The notes under the pieces were generated by a model, which ran no database searches, had not been told where the DNA came from, and worked only from the letters and a program-made list of their open reading frames with translations. 51,331 nucleotides of DNA, taken from contig DKDI01000004.1 of assembly GCA_002449305.1 (NCBI GenBank), positions 80,739 through 132,069 on the forward strand. The letters run 5' to 3'. This document shows, in pieces, positions 32,582 to 41,102 of the stretch (positions are counted from its first letter, which is position 1; each line of letters starts with the position of its first letter). Both the position numbers and the translations under genes were made by a program. The stretch comes from Treponema sp. UBA6852 (lineage in GTDB: Bacteria; Spirochaetota; Spirochaetia; Treponematales; Treponemataceae).

Positions 32582-32790
32582 TTTTCCTCCGTAAATGCAA
32601 GATTATTTTACAACAACTGGTATGACAGACAGGTTCAGAGGAAGAAGAAATTTATCAAACGCCTGAAATCAATGTGTAGATTATCAGAAAAATGCGAGAA
32701 TTTGCCGCAGGAAAAAGTGCGGCTTTTAACGGAAGTTGCGGAGGGTTTTGGGAGATAGAAAGATGTTGCGGTTCATACGTGCAATATTTT

Positions 32791-32873
32791 ACACTAAAAC
32801 ACCCGAACTTTACAAGAAAAACACACTAAAACACCCGAACTTTACAAGAAAAACACACTAAAACACCCGAAGT
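32791..32873. repeat. 32-bp tandem repeat, about 2.6 copies
   Basis: The unit begins ACACTAAAACACCCGAACTT and recurs with an exact 32-bp period (copies start at 32791, 32823 and 32855). The third copy breaks off after one base change (GAAG for GAAC). No gene is seen between 32582 and 33031 apart from this repeat. The period equals the spacing of operator-like repeats in front of the ATPase genes at 35502-35583 and 37011-37088. Confidence 0.85.
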
Positions 32874-33031
32874 TTTTCGGCAATAAAAACCATCAAATTC
32901 CAATCGTAAATCAGCCGTAAAATTTTACGCTTGTTTTATGATTGTTTTCAGTTATATTTTTCTTATTATGTAGGCATTAACGCTATCAGAAGGACTTTAT
33001 TTTAGGAACAACATAGATTCAGACATAATGA

Positions 33032-33439
33032 AAATCAAAGGCTCAGACCTGCGATGTAAAATTCAGAATCTCAATGCCTGATGACACAGACACTTCCTTT
33101 TTGAATGAAAATGATATATTGAACCTTTACCGTATTGTGCAGGAAAGTCTTACAAATGTAATAAAACATGCGAATGCAGGCGAAGCGGTAATTCTTATCA
33201 GAAATTCCAGCGAGAATGAAGAAAAAGGACTTTACATTTTTATAAGTGATGACGGCTGCGGTTTTGATTATGACGCAGAACAGTACGAGGGCTTTTCAAG
33301 TTACAAAAGAATCGGCGGCGCAAAACATTTTGGACTTATCGGAATGAAAAAAAGATGCCAGCTGATTGGAGCCGAATTTTCAGTTTCTTCTGCCCACGGC
33401 GAGGGAACACAAATCAGTATTTTTAAGAGGATGAATTAG
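33032..33439 (+). pseudogene. Histidine kinase remnant (HATPase domain only)
   Basis: The open frame encodes the end of a NarL-type sensor kinase: 'LNLYRIVQESLTNVIKHANA', 'IFISDDGCGFDYDAE' and 'HFGLIGMKKRCQLIGAEFSV', the N, G1 and G2 boxes. In-frame coding with normal family sequence (CDVKFRIS) extends upstream of the first ATG (33074) to a stop at 33029. The phospho-accepting His domain and sensor region are missing. It is therefore probably a decayed kinase. The response regulator gene follows after three bases and looks intact. Confidence 0.75.
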
Positions 33440-33442
33440 AAT

Positions 33443-34066
33443 ATGGGACATGAAGTCAGTTTTTTTGTAGTCGAAGATCATACACTTACAAACAGGGGAA
33501 TCCGCGGATTGATTTCCGAGCGCGGCAGATATTCCTGCTGTGGCTATGCTTTTTCAAAAAATGAATGCATAAAAAAGCTTTATGAACTTGCAAAGGAATC
33601 CAGGATTCCGGACATTCTGATTCTTGATTTATTCCTTTGCGACGAAAGCGGACTTGATATTCTGCGCGAGGTAAAGGCCAATCTTCCTTCTGTAAAAGTC
33701 ATTGTCTATTCGATGTTCGCAAAACCTGGAATTGTATCTCTTGCGCTTGAAGGCGATGCCGACGGTTTCGTCCTAAAATCCGCCCCGGAGAGTGAGCTTT
33801 TTTCAGCCATTGAAACAATTCTTGCCGGCAAAACTTATGTACAGCAGACTCTTGTAGCCCCGCTTTTTACATATAAAAGTGTTTTTGACGGCCTGACACG
33901 CCAGGAGCAGACAGTTTTCAAAAAACTGATAGAACGAAAGAGCCGCGGCCAGATTACAAAAGAACTGAATATTGTCGAACGCTCGCTGGAAAATTACCTT
34001 TCCAAAATTTACCAGAAAACAGGCTGCAGGAACCACGAAGAACTGATTAAAAAGTTCGGTGAGTGA
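33443..34066 (+). CDS. NarL/LuxR-type response regulator
   Basis: A 207-residue response regulator. The receiver domain has acidic pocket 'FFVVEDHTL' and phospho-acceptor Asp in 'DILILDLFLCDESGLDIL' (about residue 62). The C-terminal helix-turn-helix is 'LTRQEQTVFKKLIERKSRGQ' followed by 'ELNIVERSLENYLSKIYQKT'. Its kinase partner upstream is truncated, so it may be an orphan or take phosphate from the kinase at 38460. Confidence 0.9.
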   Translation: MGHEVSFFVVEDHTLTNRGIRGLISERGRYSCCGYAFSKNECIKKLYELAKESRIPDILILDLFLCDESGLDILREVKANLPSVKVIVYSMFAKPGIVSLALEGDADGFVLKSAPESELFSAIETILAGKTYVQQTLVAPLFTYKSVFDGLTRQEQTVFKKLIERKSRGQITKELNIVERSLENYLSKIYQKTGCRNHEELIKKFGE

Positions 34067-34092
34067 AATATGGAATAAACACGACTGGGAGG

Positions 34093-34169
34093 CAAGGGAA
34101 CTGGAACAGAAGTGAGAGTTGAAATTCCAGGATGAAAAATCAATTTTCTACAAAAACATTGCCATGTAA
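34093..34169. repeat. Duplicated junction: kinase tail plus ATPase tail (copy 1)
   Basis: These 77 bp match 39212-39288 with only five differences. They contain the last codons of a histidine kinase (rightward, VRVEIPG type) directly joined to the last codons of a DUF4143 ATPase (leftward, MAMFL end). Here the kinase part is a detached relic; in the other copy it is the true end of the kinase gene. Confidence 0.85.
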
Positions 34170-35500
34170 ACTGGCAAGTAGGTTATGCCGTTTTCTTCCT
34201 TAAAATCTGAGGTGTGAATGACAAAACATTTATCGGCATATTCTGCAAATTTTTTCCTGAACTTGTTAAGCGAGGAAATTGTATAACGCTTTGAGGATTT
34301 TACTTCGATTCCCTGAATGTTGTGACGCGAAGTAACTTTATTTTTCGTAATAAGAAAATCAATTTCCATGCGTGAATCTGAATCTTCATTGTCAGACTTT
34401 GAATAAAAGTAGAGTTTGTGTCCGCTTGCTGTAAGCATCTGGGAAACAATGTTTTCAAAAATCATTCCTTCGTTTACTTCAAGCTTTCCAAAAAGCAGTT
34501 TTTTATAAATCTCTTCAGCAACAAGACCGTTTTCGTCAAACGCATGGCTGATTAAAAGTCCTGTATCTGCCATGTAGCATTTTAATGTGGTGCGGCTCAT
34601 ATTCATTTTTAATGCGACATTAGGCTCATCAGCATTGTAGCAAATGTTTACGATTCTAGAATCTTTAAGCCACATAAACGCGTCATCATAATTGCGCATT
34701 TTTGCATCTTTTTTTAGGGAAGCCAGCTTAAATTTTTTTTCGTGCTTAGAAAGCTGAGAAGGAATTTCATCAAAAATAGATTCCGCTTTTAATTCCGAGC
34801 CTTTTGCGTGCTTTTGAATATCGTTACGATACAGCTCCAGAATTTCCCGCTTTATCATATCTACCTTTTCAAAATTTTTTGATTCACAATATTCTTTTAC
34901 AGCTTGCGGCATTCCGCCTACTATAAGATAAAGCCTGAATAAATCCATAGCCTTTCTATGCAAAGCCTGTTCCATAGGAATTTTCTTTTCAAAGCAATTT
35001 TTTACAACAGGAATCAAGGTGTCGTTTCCTAAAGCAAGCAGAAACTCCTCGAAATCCATGGGGTTCAACTGTATATGATGTTCTTCCGATGGAATTAAAA
35101 TGTCCTGTGTATTTTTTCTGATGGAAAGAAGAGAGCCCGTTTCTATAAAATCATAGCGTCCGTCGGCAACAAGATATTTAATCGCGGCTCTGGCGCGTGG
35201 GAAAAACTGAACCTCATCAAAAATAAAGAGCGTGTCGCGTTCGTGCAGTTTTACGGAATAATAGGCAGAAAGGCGCATAAAAAGAGTGTCTAAATCAGAA
35301 AGATATTTTTCAAACAGTTCTTTGATTTCATCAGGAGCAGAAAAAAAATCTATGAGGATATACGATTCATACTCATTTTCTGCAAATTCCTGCGCAAGAA
35401 AGCTTTTTCCAACACGGCGAGCACCTTCAATCATAATGGCGCATTTCCCTTTTTCTTCATTCTTCCATTTTAAGAGACTTTTATACGCCTTTCGATACAT
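34148..35500 (-). CDS. AAA_14/DUF4143 ATPase 1
   Basis: A 450-residue ATPase with an N-terminal AAA_14 domain and C-terminal DUF4143 region. Walker A is GARRVGKSFLAQEF (residues about 25-38), Walker B 'TLFIFDEVQFFPRARAAIKY' (about 89-108), and 'YDFIETGSLLSIR' follows as sensor 1 type. 'LYLIVGGMPQAVKEY' is the mark of DUF4143 proteins. The C-terminal part ('EMIFENIVSQMLTASGHKLY', 'EIDFLITKN', 'QGIEVKSSKRYT') has PD-(D/E)XK-nuclease-like residues. The cellular role of the family is poorly known. The promoter region carries three 33-bp-spaced repeats. Confidence 0.92.
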   Translation of the reverse strand: MYRKAYKSLLKWKNEEKGKCAIMIEGARRVGKSFLAQEFAENEYESYILIDFFSAPDEIKELFEKYLSDLDTLFMRLSAYYSVKLHERDTLFIFDEVQFFPRARAAIKYLVADGRYDFIETGSLLSIRKNTQDILIPSEEHHIQLNPMDFEEFLLALGNDTLIPVVKNCFEKKIPMEQALHRKAMDLFRLYLIVGGMPQAVKEYCESKNFEKVDMIKREILELYRNDIQKHAKGSELKAESIFDEIPSQLSKHEKKFKLASLKKDAKMRNYDDAFMWLKDSRIVNICYNADEPNVALKMNMSRTTLKCYMADTGLLISHAFDENGLVAEEIYKKLLFGKLEVNEGMIFENIVSQMLTASGHKLYFYSKSDNEDSDSRMEIDFLITKNKVTSRHNIQGIEVKSSKRYTISSLNKFRKKFAEYADKCFVIHTSDFKEENGITYLPVYMAMFL

Positions 35501-35501
35501 A

Positions 35502-35583
35502 TTTACACCTTTTTGACTTTAATTTTTATAAAATTATACACCATTTTAAGATTATCAACAAGCAAAGATTACACCTTTTTAAA
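35502..35583 (-). promoter_or_regulatory. Promoter of ATPase 1 with three direct repeats
   Basis: On the minus strand TTGTTG (35556-35561) and TATAAT (35533-35538) are 17 bp apart. The motif AAAAAGGTGTAA or close variants occurs three times on the same strand, with the ACACC cores at 35505, 35538 and 35571, exactly 33 bp apart. One copy covers the ribosome-binding site, one touches the -10 box and one is upstream of the -35 box. This fits operators on one face of the helix. Confidence 0.6.
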
Positions 35584-35622
35584 TCGGCGATACTTTCTAC
35601 GCATACGGCGGAAAAGCAAGAA
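35583..35622. repeat. 40-bp dispersed repeat (copy 1)
   Basis: This matches 43950-43989 with two differences. It codes in one frame for GDTFYAYGGKAR and looks like the 3' part of a lost gene. A short open frame continues to 35708 and ends 'LYSIWLYWKNKRLK'. Each copy lies beside an ATPase gene. Confidence 0.8.
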
Positions 35623-35702
35623 AAAAATATGCGGAATCAAAAAACACTTGACGCTTGTGGCTGAGCTTTATTCCATCTGGCTTTATTGGAAAAATAAGAG
35701 GC

Positions 35703-36998
35703 TTAAATAAACGCCGCGCAGACTGCATAAAGCGGAACATTCGTCATCCAGCCCTGATTTTTGTACGGCAACAGCGAAAATCTGACCGAACGGGCGGGCT
35801 TATATTTATCGTAAAACGCTTTAAGGCTTTGGGAGCGGACATTTGTCTCGGCTTTTACTTCAATGGGAATAATGTCCATTTCCTTTTGTATCAAAAAATC
35901 CTGCTCAAAAGTCGCGCTTTCGCTTCCATAATAATACGGAGTAAAATCTGTTTCAGCAATCAATTCCTGTAAAACAAACTGCTCTGCAAGCGCGCCTTTA
36001 AATTCAACAAAAAGAGTGTTTCCATTGATAATCGCCTTTGCAGGAACTTCGCTCATGGCGGACAAAAGTCCCACGTCCAGAACAAAAAGTTTGTATGCGG
36101 AAAAATCCTTGTATGCTGAAAGCGGAATGTGAGGCTCATTCACCCGGTTAACTTTATGAACAAGTCCTGAATCACAGAGCCACTGGATTGCGTTTTCAAA
36201 ATCTGCGCTGCGGGCGCCATGTTTTATTTTTCCAAAAAAGAATTTCCTGTTTTCCTTTGCCAGTTGCATTTGAACAGAATCCCAGACAAGATTGAGTTTT
36301 GGAATTTCGCGCGAGTCAATATGCTTTCCAAAGTCGCCTTTATACTGGGCAAGAATCGTCTTTTGAATCTGTCTGGCCTTTATATAATCAGAGTCCTTTC
36401 TGAAAGATTCCACAACCTCAGGCATTCCTCCGACAAAATAATAATTTTTAAGATGATAAATGTATTTTTCCGCAAAGTTATCGATTAAGGTAAAATCCCT
36501 AGAAAGCAGGGCATCACTCAAAGGCTTTTCTTCAACCGCATACAAATATTCCCTAAAACTAAGCGGATGAAGATGCATTAAATCAACTTTTCCGACAGGG
36601 TACGAAACTCCCTGATGAAGGGCAACTCCTAAAAGCGAGCCAGCCGCGATAATATGGTACTCGTTAGCTTCTTCACAAAAATATTTCAATGACTCAAATG
36701 CTTTTGGCGCATTTTGAATTTCATCAAAAATAATTAATGTGTCTGAAGGAGTAATCTGAAAGCCCGCCTCTATGCTTAATGCCGGCAAAATCCGCTTTAT
36801 GTCATAATCAGATTCAAAAAGATTTTTCATTGCGGAATTATTATAGAAGGAAATATAAGCCGTTTTTTTGTAAAATCGCCTGCCGAATTCCTTCATGACC
36901 CAAGTTTTTCCAACCTGCCGGGCTCCCATAAGAACTAGCGGTTTTCTGCTTGAGTTTTCTTTCCAGTTCTTCAAATCATTCAGTATGAATCTTTCCAC
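35703..36998 (-). CDS. AAA_14/DUF4143 ATPase 2
   Basis: A 431-residue ATPase. Walker A is GARQVGKTWVMKEF (about 25-38), Walker B 'TLIIFDEIQNAPKAFESLKY' (about 90-109), sensor segment 'YHIIAAGSLLGVALHQG', then 'YYFVGGMPEVVESF'. The C-terminal region has 'GALAEQFVLQELIAETDFTP' and the nuclease-like 'FEQDFLIQKEMDIIPIEVKA'. It belongs to another subgroup than ATPase 1 (shorter, with HLHPLSFREYL). The start is a GTG at 36998 that lies only six bases from the -10 box, so the message is probably leaderless. Confidence 0.92.
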   Translation of the reverse strand: MERFILNDLKNWKENSSRKPLVLMGARQVGKTWVMKEFGRRFYKKTAYISFYNNSAMKNLFESDYDIKRILPALSIEAGFQITPSDTLIIFDEIQNAPKAFESLKYFCEEANEYHIIAAGSLLGVALHQGVSYPVGKVDLMHLHPLSFREYLYAVEEKPLSDALLSRDFTLIDNFAEKYIYHLKNYYFVGGMPEVVESFRKDSDYIKARQIQKTILAQYKGDFGKHIDSREIPKLNLVWDSVQMQLAKENRKFFFGKIKHGARSADFENAIQWLCDSGLVHKVNRVNEPHIPLSAYKDFSAYKLFVLDVGLLSAMSEVPAKAIINGNTLFVEFKGALAEQFVLQELIAETDFTPYYYGSESATFEQDFLIQKEMDIIPIEVKAETNVRSQSLKAFYDKYKPARSVRFSLLPYKNQGWMTNVPLYAVCAAFI

Positions 36999-37004
36999 GT
37001 CATA

Positions 37005-37088
37005 AATATAACACTTTTTAAGACCTAAAACAAGGCAAAATACACATTTTTTAAGACCTAAAATAATGAAGAAAGCTCATTTTTTAAG
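37005..37088 (-). promoter_or_regulatory. Promoter of ATPase 2 with direct repeats
   Basis: On the minus strand TTGTTT (37028-37033) and TATATT (37005-37010) are 17 bp apart. The sequence ACACTTTTTAAGACCTAAAA (37011-37030) fills the spacer, recurs almost unchanged at 37042-37063, and a shorter version (CATTTTTTAAG) occurs at 37078-37088. Spacings are 31-33 bp. Confidence 0.65.
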
Positions 37089-37194
37089 TTTTCATCACAA
37101 AATTATAGCAACACTTTTATTGTAGCAACAGCCTAAACCAGTTCTTCCCGCGTATTCCGGGAGTAAACTCCCTATAAATCTCGGCGGAATGCAG

Positions 37195-37200
37195 TATAAT
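37195..37200 (+). promoter_or_regulatory. -10 box next to the response regulator start
   Basis: TATAAT ends only seven bases before the ATG at 37208, and there is no ribosome-binding site between them. Transcription would begin at or next to the start codon, giving a leaderless message. The -35 region (about 37172) is weak, so an activator may be needed. Confidence 0.5.
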
Positions 37201-37207
37201 ATGCTGC

Positions 37208-37864
37208 ATGGCAAAAAACATAATTCTTTGCGACGACCATTCGCTTTTGAGAAACGGAATAAAAAACTGGATTCAATCTTATTCAAATTTCAAGGTTACG
37301 GACGAGGCCGGAACATGGGACGAATGTAAGAAAATCGCAGAATCGTTCAGCCACTGCAAAAACGCTGAAGATGCCGGCTGCGTTGCAATCGTTGATATTT
37401 CGTTTAAAGCGGAATTCACGAACAGAGGACACGAGGAGTATTGCGGTTTTGAAATTATCAAAATGTTTTCCGCTCTTGGCATTCCCTGCATTGCATATTC
37501 AAGCCACGATTCAGGCGGATTTGTTGAACACGCGACAAGCGCAGCAGTCGGCGCTAAAGGCTTTGTTTCTAAAAATGCAGACGAGACTGTTCTACTTGCC
37601 GCGCTTGAAGCAATCTCAGCTGGAAAAACATATATTCAGGCGGAACTCGTAACAGGACTTCTTGAAGTCCGCGACATTACACAGACTTTTACAAAAAAGG
37701 AAAAGCTGGTTGCAGAAAGCCTTACACTCTACAATACAAACGCCGATGTCGCCGCGACGCTTGGTATATCAGAAAAGACAGTCGTTAATTATCTTACGAT
37801 TTTATATGACAAAGCGGGCGTTAAAAGCAAGTTGGAATTCCTTGAAAGAATGGGGCGTCTATGA
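37208..37864 (+). CDS. LuxR-type response regulator of a split two-component operon
   Basis: A 218-residue response regulator with acidic pocket 'IILCDDHSLLRNGIKNW' and phospho-Asp in 'CVAIVDISFKAEF' (about residue 62). 'KEKLVAESLTLYNTNADVAA' and 'LGISEKTVVNYLTILYDKAG' form the helix-turn-helix. It is the first gene of a three-gene operon with a membrane protein and a kinase; each overlap is ATGA. It may control its own operon. Confidence 0.92.
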   Translation: MAKNIILCDDHSLLRNGIKNWIQSYSNFKVTDEAGTWDECKKIAESFSHCKNAEDAGCVAIVDISFKAEFTNRGHEEYCGFEIIKMFSALGIPCIAYSSHDSGGFVEHATSAAVGAKGFVSKNADETVLLAALEAISAGKTYIQAELVTGLLEVRDITQTFTKKEKLVAESLTLYNTNADVAATLGISEKTVVNYLTILYDKAGVKSKLEFLERMGRL

Positions 37865-38463
37865 AAAAAATCGGATTCACCGCAGCTTTAATTCTCGCAG
37901 CCGTTTTAGGAAACATCGCCACTTCATTTTTTTCTGCCGCGCTTGAACTGCCCGCTTTTTTTGATACAATTTTTACAGTTGCAATCACTTTTTACGCAGG
38001 GCTCGTTCCGGGCATTATTGCTGCAGCCTTCTCCAATCCTCTGATGACAGTTTTACGCTGCGCATTTTACGGAACAGAAATCTTCTATTTTGATTTTCTG
38101 TATTCTGTCTGCGGAATTTTTATTGTTCTTGCAACATGGACAATAAGCCGCAATAAAAAAGAATTTTTCTTTAGCCGTGCAGTCACCGTTCTTTACCTTC
38201 TGGTTATCGCATTCGCATCATCATTTTTAAGCTGTTTTTCCGCAAGCTTTCTCGACACATTCATCCGCCCGCTATTTAACAAATCTTCCGGATTTTCTGC
38301 AATCGATAATTTTTCCATCGCATTTCAAAAATTAAACTTCAACGTGTTTTTGTCCTACTTATTGCCACGGATTCCCCTTACCGTGCTTGACAGGCTTATC
38401 TGCACTTTTGCAGGCTTCGGCATATACCGTTTTGCTGAACAAAAATTCGGGAGCAACGCATGA
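37861..38463 (+). CDS. Membrane sensor-like protein of the two-component operon
   Basis: A 200-residue integral membrane protein with about five or six helices ('GFTAALILAAVLGNIATSFF', 'AITFYAGLVPGIIAAAFSNP', 'YSVCGIFIVLATWTI', 'AVTVLYLLVIAFASSFLSCF'). The topology resembles ECF transporter S components and the sensor membrane domains of some kinases. As the kinase downstream has only one membrane helix, this protein probably supplies the input domain. The ligand is unknown. Confidence 0.8.
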   Translation: MKKIGFTAALILAAVLGNIATSFFSAALELPAFFDTIFTVAITFYAGLVPGIIAAAFSNPLMTVLRCAFYGTEIFYFDFLYSVCGIFIVLATWTISRNKKEFFFSRAVTVLYLLVIAFASSFLSCFSASFLDTFIRPLFNKSSGFSAIDNFSIAFQKLNFNVFLSYLLPRIPLTVLDRLICTFAGFGIYRFAEQKFGSNA

Positions 38464-39254
38464 CGGAAGAATTGATTTACGCACTTAATCTTTACACATC
38501 GTTTTTTCTATTTTTGATTGCAGTCTGTTTTGCATCTTTTTTAATAATTCTGCTGATTTTAATACGAAACATAAAAAACAGAAAATTGCTAAAAGAAAAC
38601 CACGCTTTTATTTCGGAAATCATTCAAACCCAGGAAGAGGAACGAAGGCGCATAAGCCAGGAACTGCACGACACGATAAGCCAGAACATAAAAACCCTTT
38701 TGCTAAAACAAAAAGAACTTGAAGCCACCTGTAAAGACGAAAAAATCCGCACGGAAATAGAAAAAATAATCAGCCTCGAAAAGCAAAATCAAACTGAACT
38801 GCGCTCCATCATTCAGAATTTGAATCTTCCTGTCCTAAAAGGCGCTCCTTTTAAAACGGTGATAAATGATTTGTGCGAGCAGTTTTCTTCTCAAAGCGGA
38901 ATTTTCTGTTCATTTTTCGTTTCTAGTGATGTTCCTCTTGAAAAATTTTCAACCGGGCAGAAGCACCACATTTTGCGGATAACCCAGGAGGCCCTGAACA
39001 ACGCAAAAAATCACGCAAACTGCAGCGAAACAAGCGTTGTTATACGAAAAGAAAATGACACAATCTGCATAATGATTTTTGACGATGGGCAAGGCTTTGA
39101 TGTGAACAGCCGCAAGAACGATGTCGGAACGCACGGAGAACTTCACTTTGGAATGAGCGGAATGGAAATGAGGTCAAAGCTTTTAGGCGGCACGCTCAAC
39201 ATAAAAAGCGACAAGGAAACCGGAACAGAAGTGAGAGTTGAAATTCCAGGGTGA
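38460..39254 (+). CDS. Histidine kinase (HisKA_3 plus HATPase)
   Basis: A 264-residue sensor kinase with one N-terminal membrane helix (about residues 12-38), a HisKA_3 segment 'EEERRRISQELHDTISQNIK' with the phospho-His near residue 70, and a HATPase domain with 'RITQEALNNAKNHANCSETS', 'MIFDDGQGFDVNS' and 'LHFGMSGMEMRSKLLGGTLN'. It should phosphorylate the regulator at 37208. Its last codons are duplicated at 34093-34140. No sensor domain of its own is present. Confidence 0.93.
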   Translation: MTEELIYALNLYTSFFLFLIAVCFASFLIILLILIRNIKNRKLLKENHAFISEIIQTQEEERRRISQELHDTISQNIKTLLLKQKELEATCKDEKIRTEIEKIISLEKQNQTELRSIIQNLNLPVLKGAPFKTVINDLCEQFSSQSGIFCSFFVSSDVPLEKFSTGQKHHILRITQEALNNAKNHANCSETSVVIRKENDTICIMIFDDGQGFDVNSRKNDVGTHGELHFGMSGMEMRSKLLGGTLNIKSDKETGTEVRVEIPG

Positions 39255-39288
39255 AAAATCAATTTTTTACAAGAACATTGCCATGTAA
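39212..39288. repeat. Duplicated junction (copy 2) with relic of a further ATPase end
   Basis: This is the partner of 34093-34169. After the kinase stop the minus strand encodes a short tail ending AYMAMFL and stop, as in ATPase 1, but no ATPase gene follows. Between 39289 and 39505 I see no gene; the minus-strand frame to 39452 shows no family motif. Confidence 0.75.
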
Positions 39289-39505
39289 GCGTTTTTTTTG
39301 GGGACTACAAAAAAATAAACTGCTCCGAACCGTGTTTGTTGAATAATCATTTTAATCATTTGAAAGTTAGATTTTTCAGGACTGAACTCCCGTTTTTTAC
39401 AAGGCTCAACTCTCAATACAAAATAAAAGCCTCCTTGTAGAATGATTTCCAAGTTTGAGTATTCGGACTAAGAAAGTCGGCAGACGGTAAGCGCGGAGGA
39501 AAAAG

Positions 39506-40576
39506 ATGGGTATTTTTAGCGTTGTTTTTGGAGAATCCAAAACGGAAATAAATGTCGTAAATGTCCAGGAGGATAAAAATGATCCTCAGGCCAGAAAGAT
39601 TGCAGGAAATGCAGTAATGCAGCTTCTTGAAAGCAATGAATTTTCGGCAGCCAGCGAGACTGCTCAAAAATATGCGGGAGCTTTCGGCGACGAGTTCATA
39701 TATTTTTATCTTCCGGTTTCCAATTTCTTTAAGAAACTAAAAAATACAACTCAAGATATATATGATTTAGAGAATGGAGAAGATTTTAAATTCGCTGCTG
39801 ATTTGGCTGAGGGTTCAAAAAAGATGCCATCCGATTTTGAGCTTACAGAGGAACAGGCACAGCAGCTTGTAGATGCAATAAATAAACTTAAGAAGAATCA
39901 GAAAAATGAGCACAAATCCATATATGACAAATACAAGCGTACAAAATCAAACAAGCAGCTTGACGAAATGAAACAAATAGAAAAACACTTGCTTGACGGC
40001 TGCTCCGCATTATTCGTCTATAAATGTGTGGCAGAAAATTTCGCATCTTACAAAGGTTTCAAAAATTTTCAAATTGGGCTCGGACTTACAGAAAAAGATT
40101 TCGCATTTCCAGGTCCTGATAAATCAAACGCATCTTCAAAATTTTCCTTTATGACAAGCCTTTCGGAAATGCCAGATGCAAAAGGCTTGTTCGCCGTCTA
40201 TAAGCTTATATGCAGCTATCAGACTGAAAAGAAGAACACAGTTTCTGTTGGCGGCGGACTATGCTCTGCTTCAATCAATCTGAATAATGGATTTTTGTTT
40301 TTCGCAAAAAGCTGCAAAATTCGGCTTTCGTTCTCAGGAGAAAGAACACGTCTTTTTTCAATAAAAGGAAAAATCAATCTAAAAAAATATCCAGAGCTTT
40401 TAGAAAAAGCAAATTCCTTCAAACTTTGGAAGCCTATTGACGGAAAGCCTGAAATTAAGGTTGATTTTTCTTTTAGGAATGAAGAGTTCAAGCAAAAAAT
40501 GGACGAAATCCCAGAAATAACAAAGACTATTGACGCTGAAAATGCAGAAATAAAAGCTGCCCTAACAGCAAAATAA
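39506..40576 (+). CDS. Unknown protein, 356 residues
   Basis: A soluble protein beginning MGIFSVVFGESKTEINVVNV. It has a helical middle with 'LVDAINKLKKNQKNEHKSIY', and a C-terminal beta-rich part ('VSVGGGLCSASINLNNGFLF', 'CKIRLSFSGERTRLFSIKGK'). Neither membrane helix nor signal peptide is seen. GGAGG precedes the ATG. I do not recognise a family. It is followed after 20 bp by another unknown gene and probably shares its transcript. Confidence 0.7.
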   Translation: MGIFSVVFGESKTEINVVNVQEDKNDPQARKIAGNAVMQLLESNEFSAASETAQKYAGAFGDEFIYFYLPVSNFFKKLKNTTQDIYDLENGEDFKFAADLAEGSKKMPSDFELTEEQAQQLVDAINKLKKNQKNEHKSIYDKYKRTKSNKQLDEMKQIEKHLLDGCSALFVYKCVAENFASYKGFKNFQIGLGLTEKDFAFPGPDKSNASSKFSFMTSLSEMPDAKGLFAVYKLICSYQTEKKNTVSVGGGLCSASINLNNGFLFFAKSCKIRLSFSGERTRLFSIKGKINLKKYPELLEKANSFKLWKPIDGKPEIKVDFSFRNEEFKQKMDEIPEITKTIDAENAEIKAALTAK

Positions 40577-40596
40577 GTCAGGACGGAAAACAAGTC

Positions 40597-41079
40597 ATGG
40601 CTTGGACTGGACATTTTGTTGAAACAAATTACGAGGAACGTGCAGAATTTTTATATCACTTTTTAAAAATGCATGAAATCTGTACAAAAGACACAGAGAA
40701 AGCCTTTTCAGATACGCTTAAGTTCATTCTTGGCGGAATGATGATTAGGAAAGAGCCTCGTTATATTTCAGAAGGTGTTCAGGCATCTGAAAATGATTCC
40801 ACAGACGAGCACACAATTCCTTGCAAAGTTTTGACAGATTATCTGATGAGAAAAATAAAAAACAGGAATACGTTTCCTACAAAAGAATTTCTTTCAGAAT
40901 TCATAGAAAAACTTTCAGGAATTGGAAAAATCACAAAAGCAGAAAATGACAGATTAAGCAAATCTGGACTAAAGCAAAAATTGCCGGAAAAAATTACGCT
41001 TGATGATATTATCACTGGCTCTGTGAACCATGCGGTTCGTTATGAAAAAGCGGGAATAGTTTTCTTTAAAAAAAATTGA
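40597..41079 (+). CDS. Unknown protein, 160 residues
   Basis: A mostly helical, soluble protein ('YEERAEFLYHFLKMHEICTK', 'VLTDYLMRKIKNRNTFPTKE', 'FLSEFIEKLSGIGKITKAEN'). It lies 20 bp after the 356-residue gene and 23 bp before a small membrane protein. No family is recognised. Confidence 0.7.
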   Translation: MAWTGHFVETNYEERAEFLYHFLKMHEICTKDTEKAFSDTLKFILGGMMIRKEPRYISEGVQASENDSTDEHTIPCKVLTDYLMRKIKNRNTFPTKEFLSEFIEKLSGIGKITKAENDRLSKSGLKQKLPEKITLDDIITGSVNHAVRYEKAGIVFFKKN

Positions 41080-41102
41080 AATTTCACGAGGAGATAAATA
41101 AT

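Noticed and set aside
32791..32873. CRISPR-like array
   Set aside because: The copies are directly adjacent with the full 32-bp period repeated and no unique spacers; no cas genes are near.
39267..39452. 61-codon minus-strand gene after the histidine kinase
   Set aside because: Only its last codons match ATPase 1; the rest has no family feature. It is treated as a relic at the duplicated junction.
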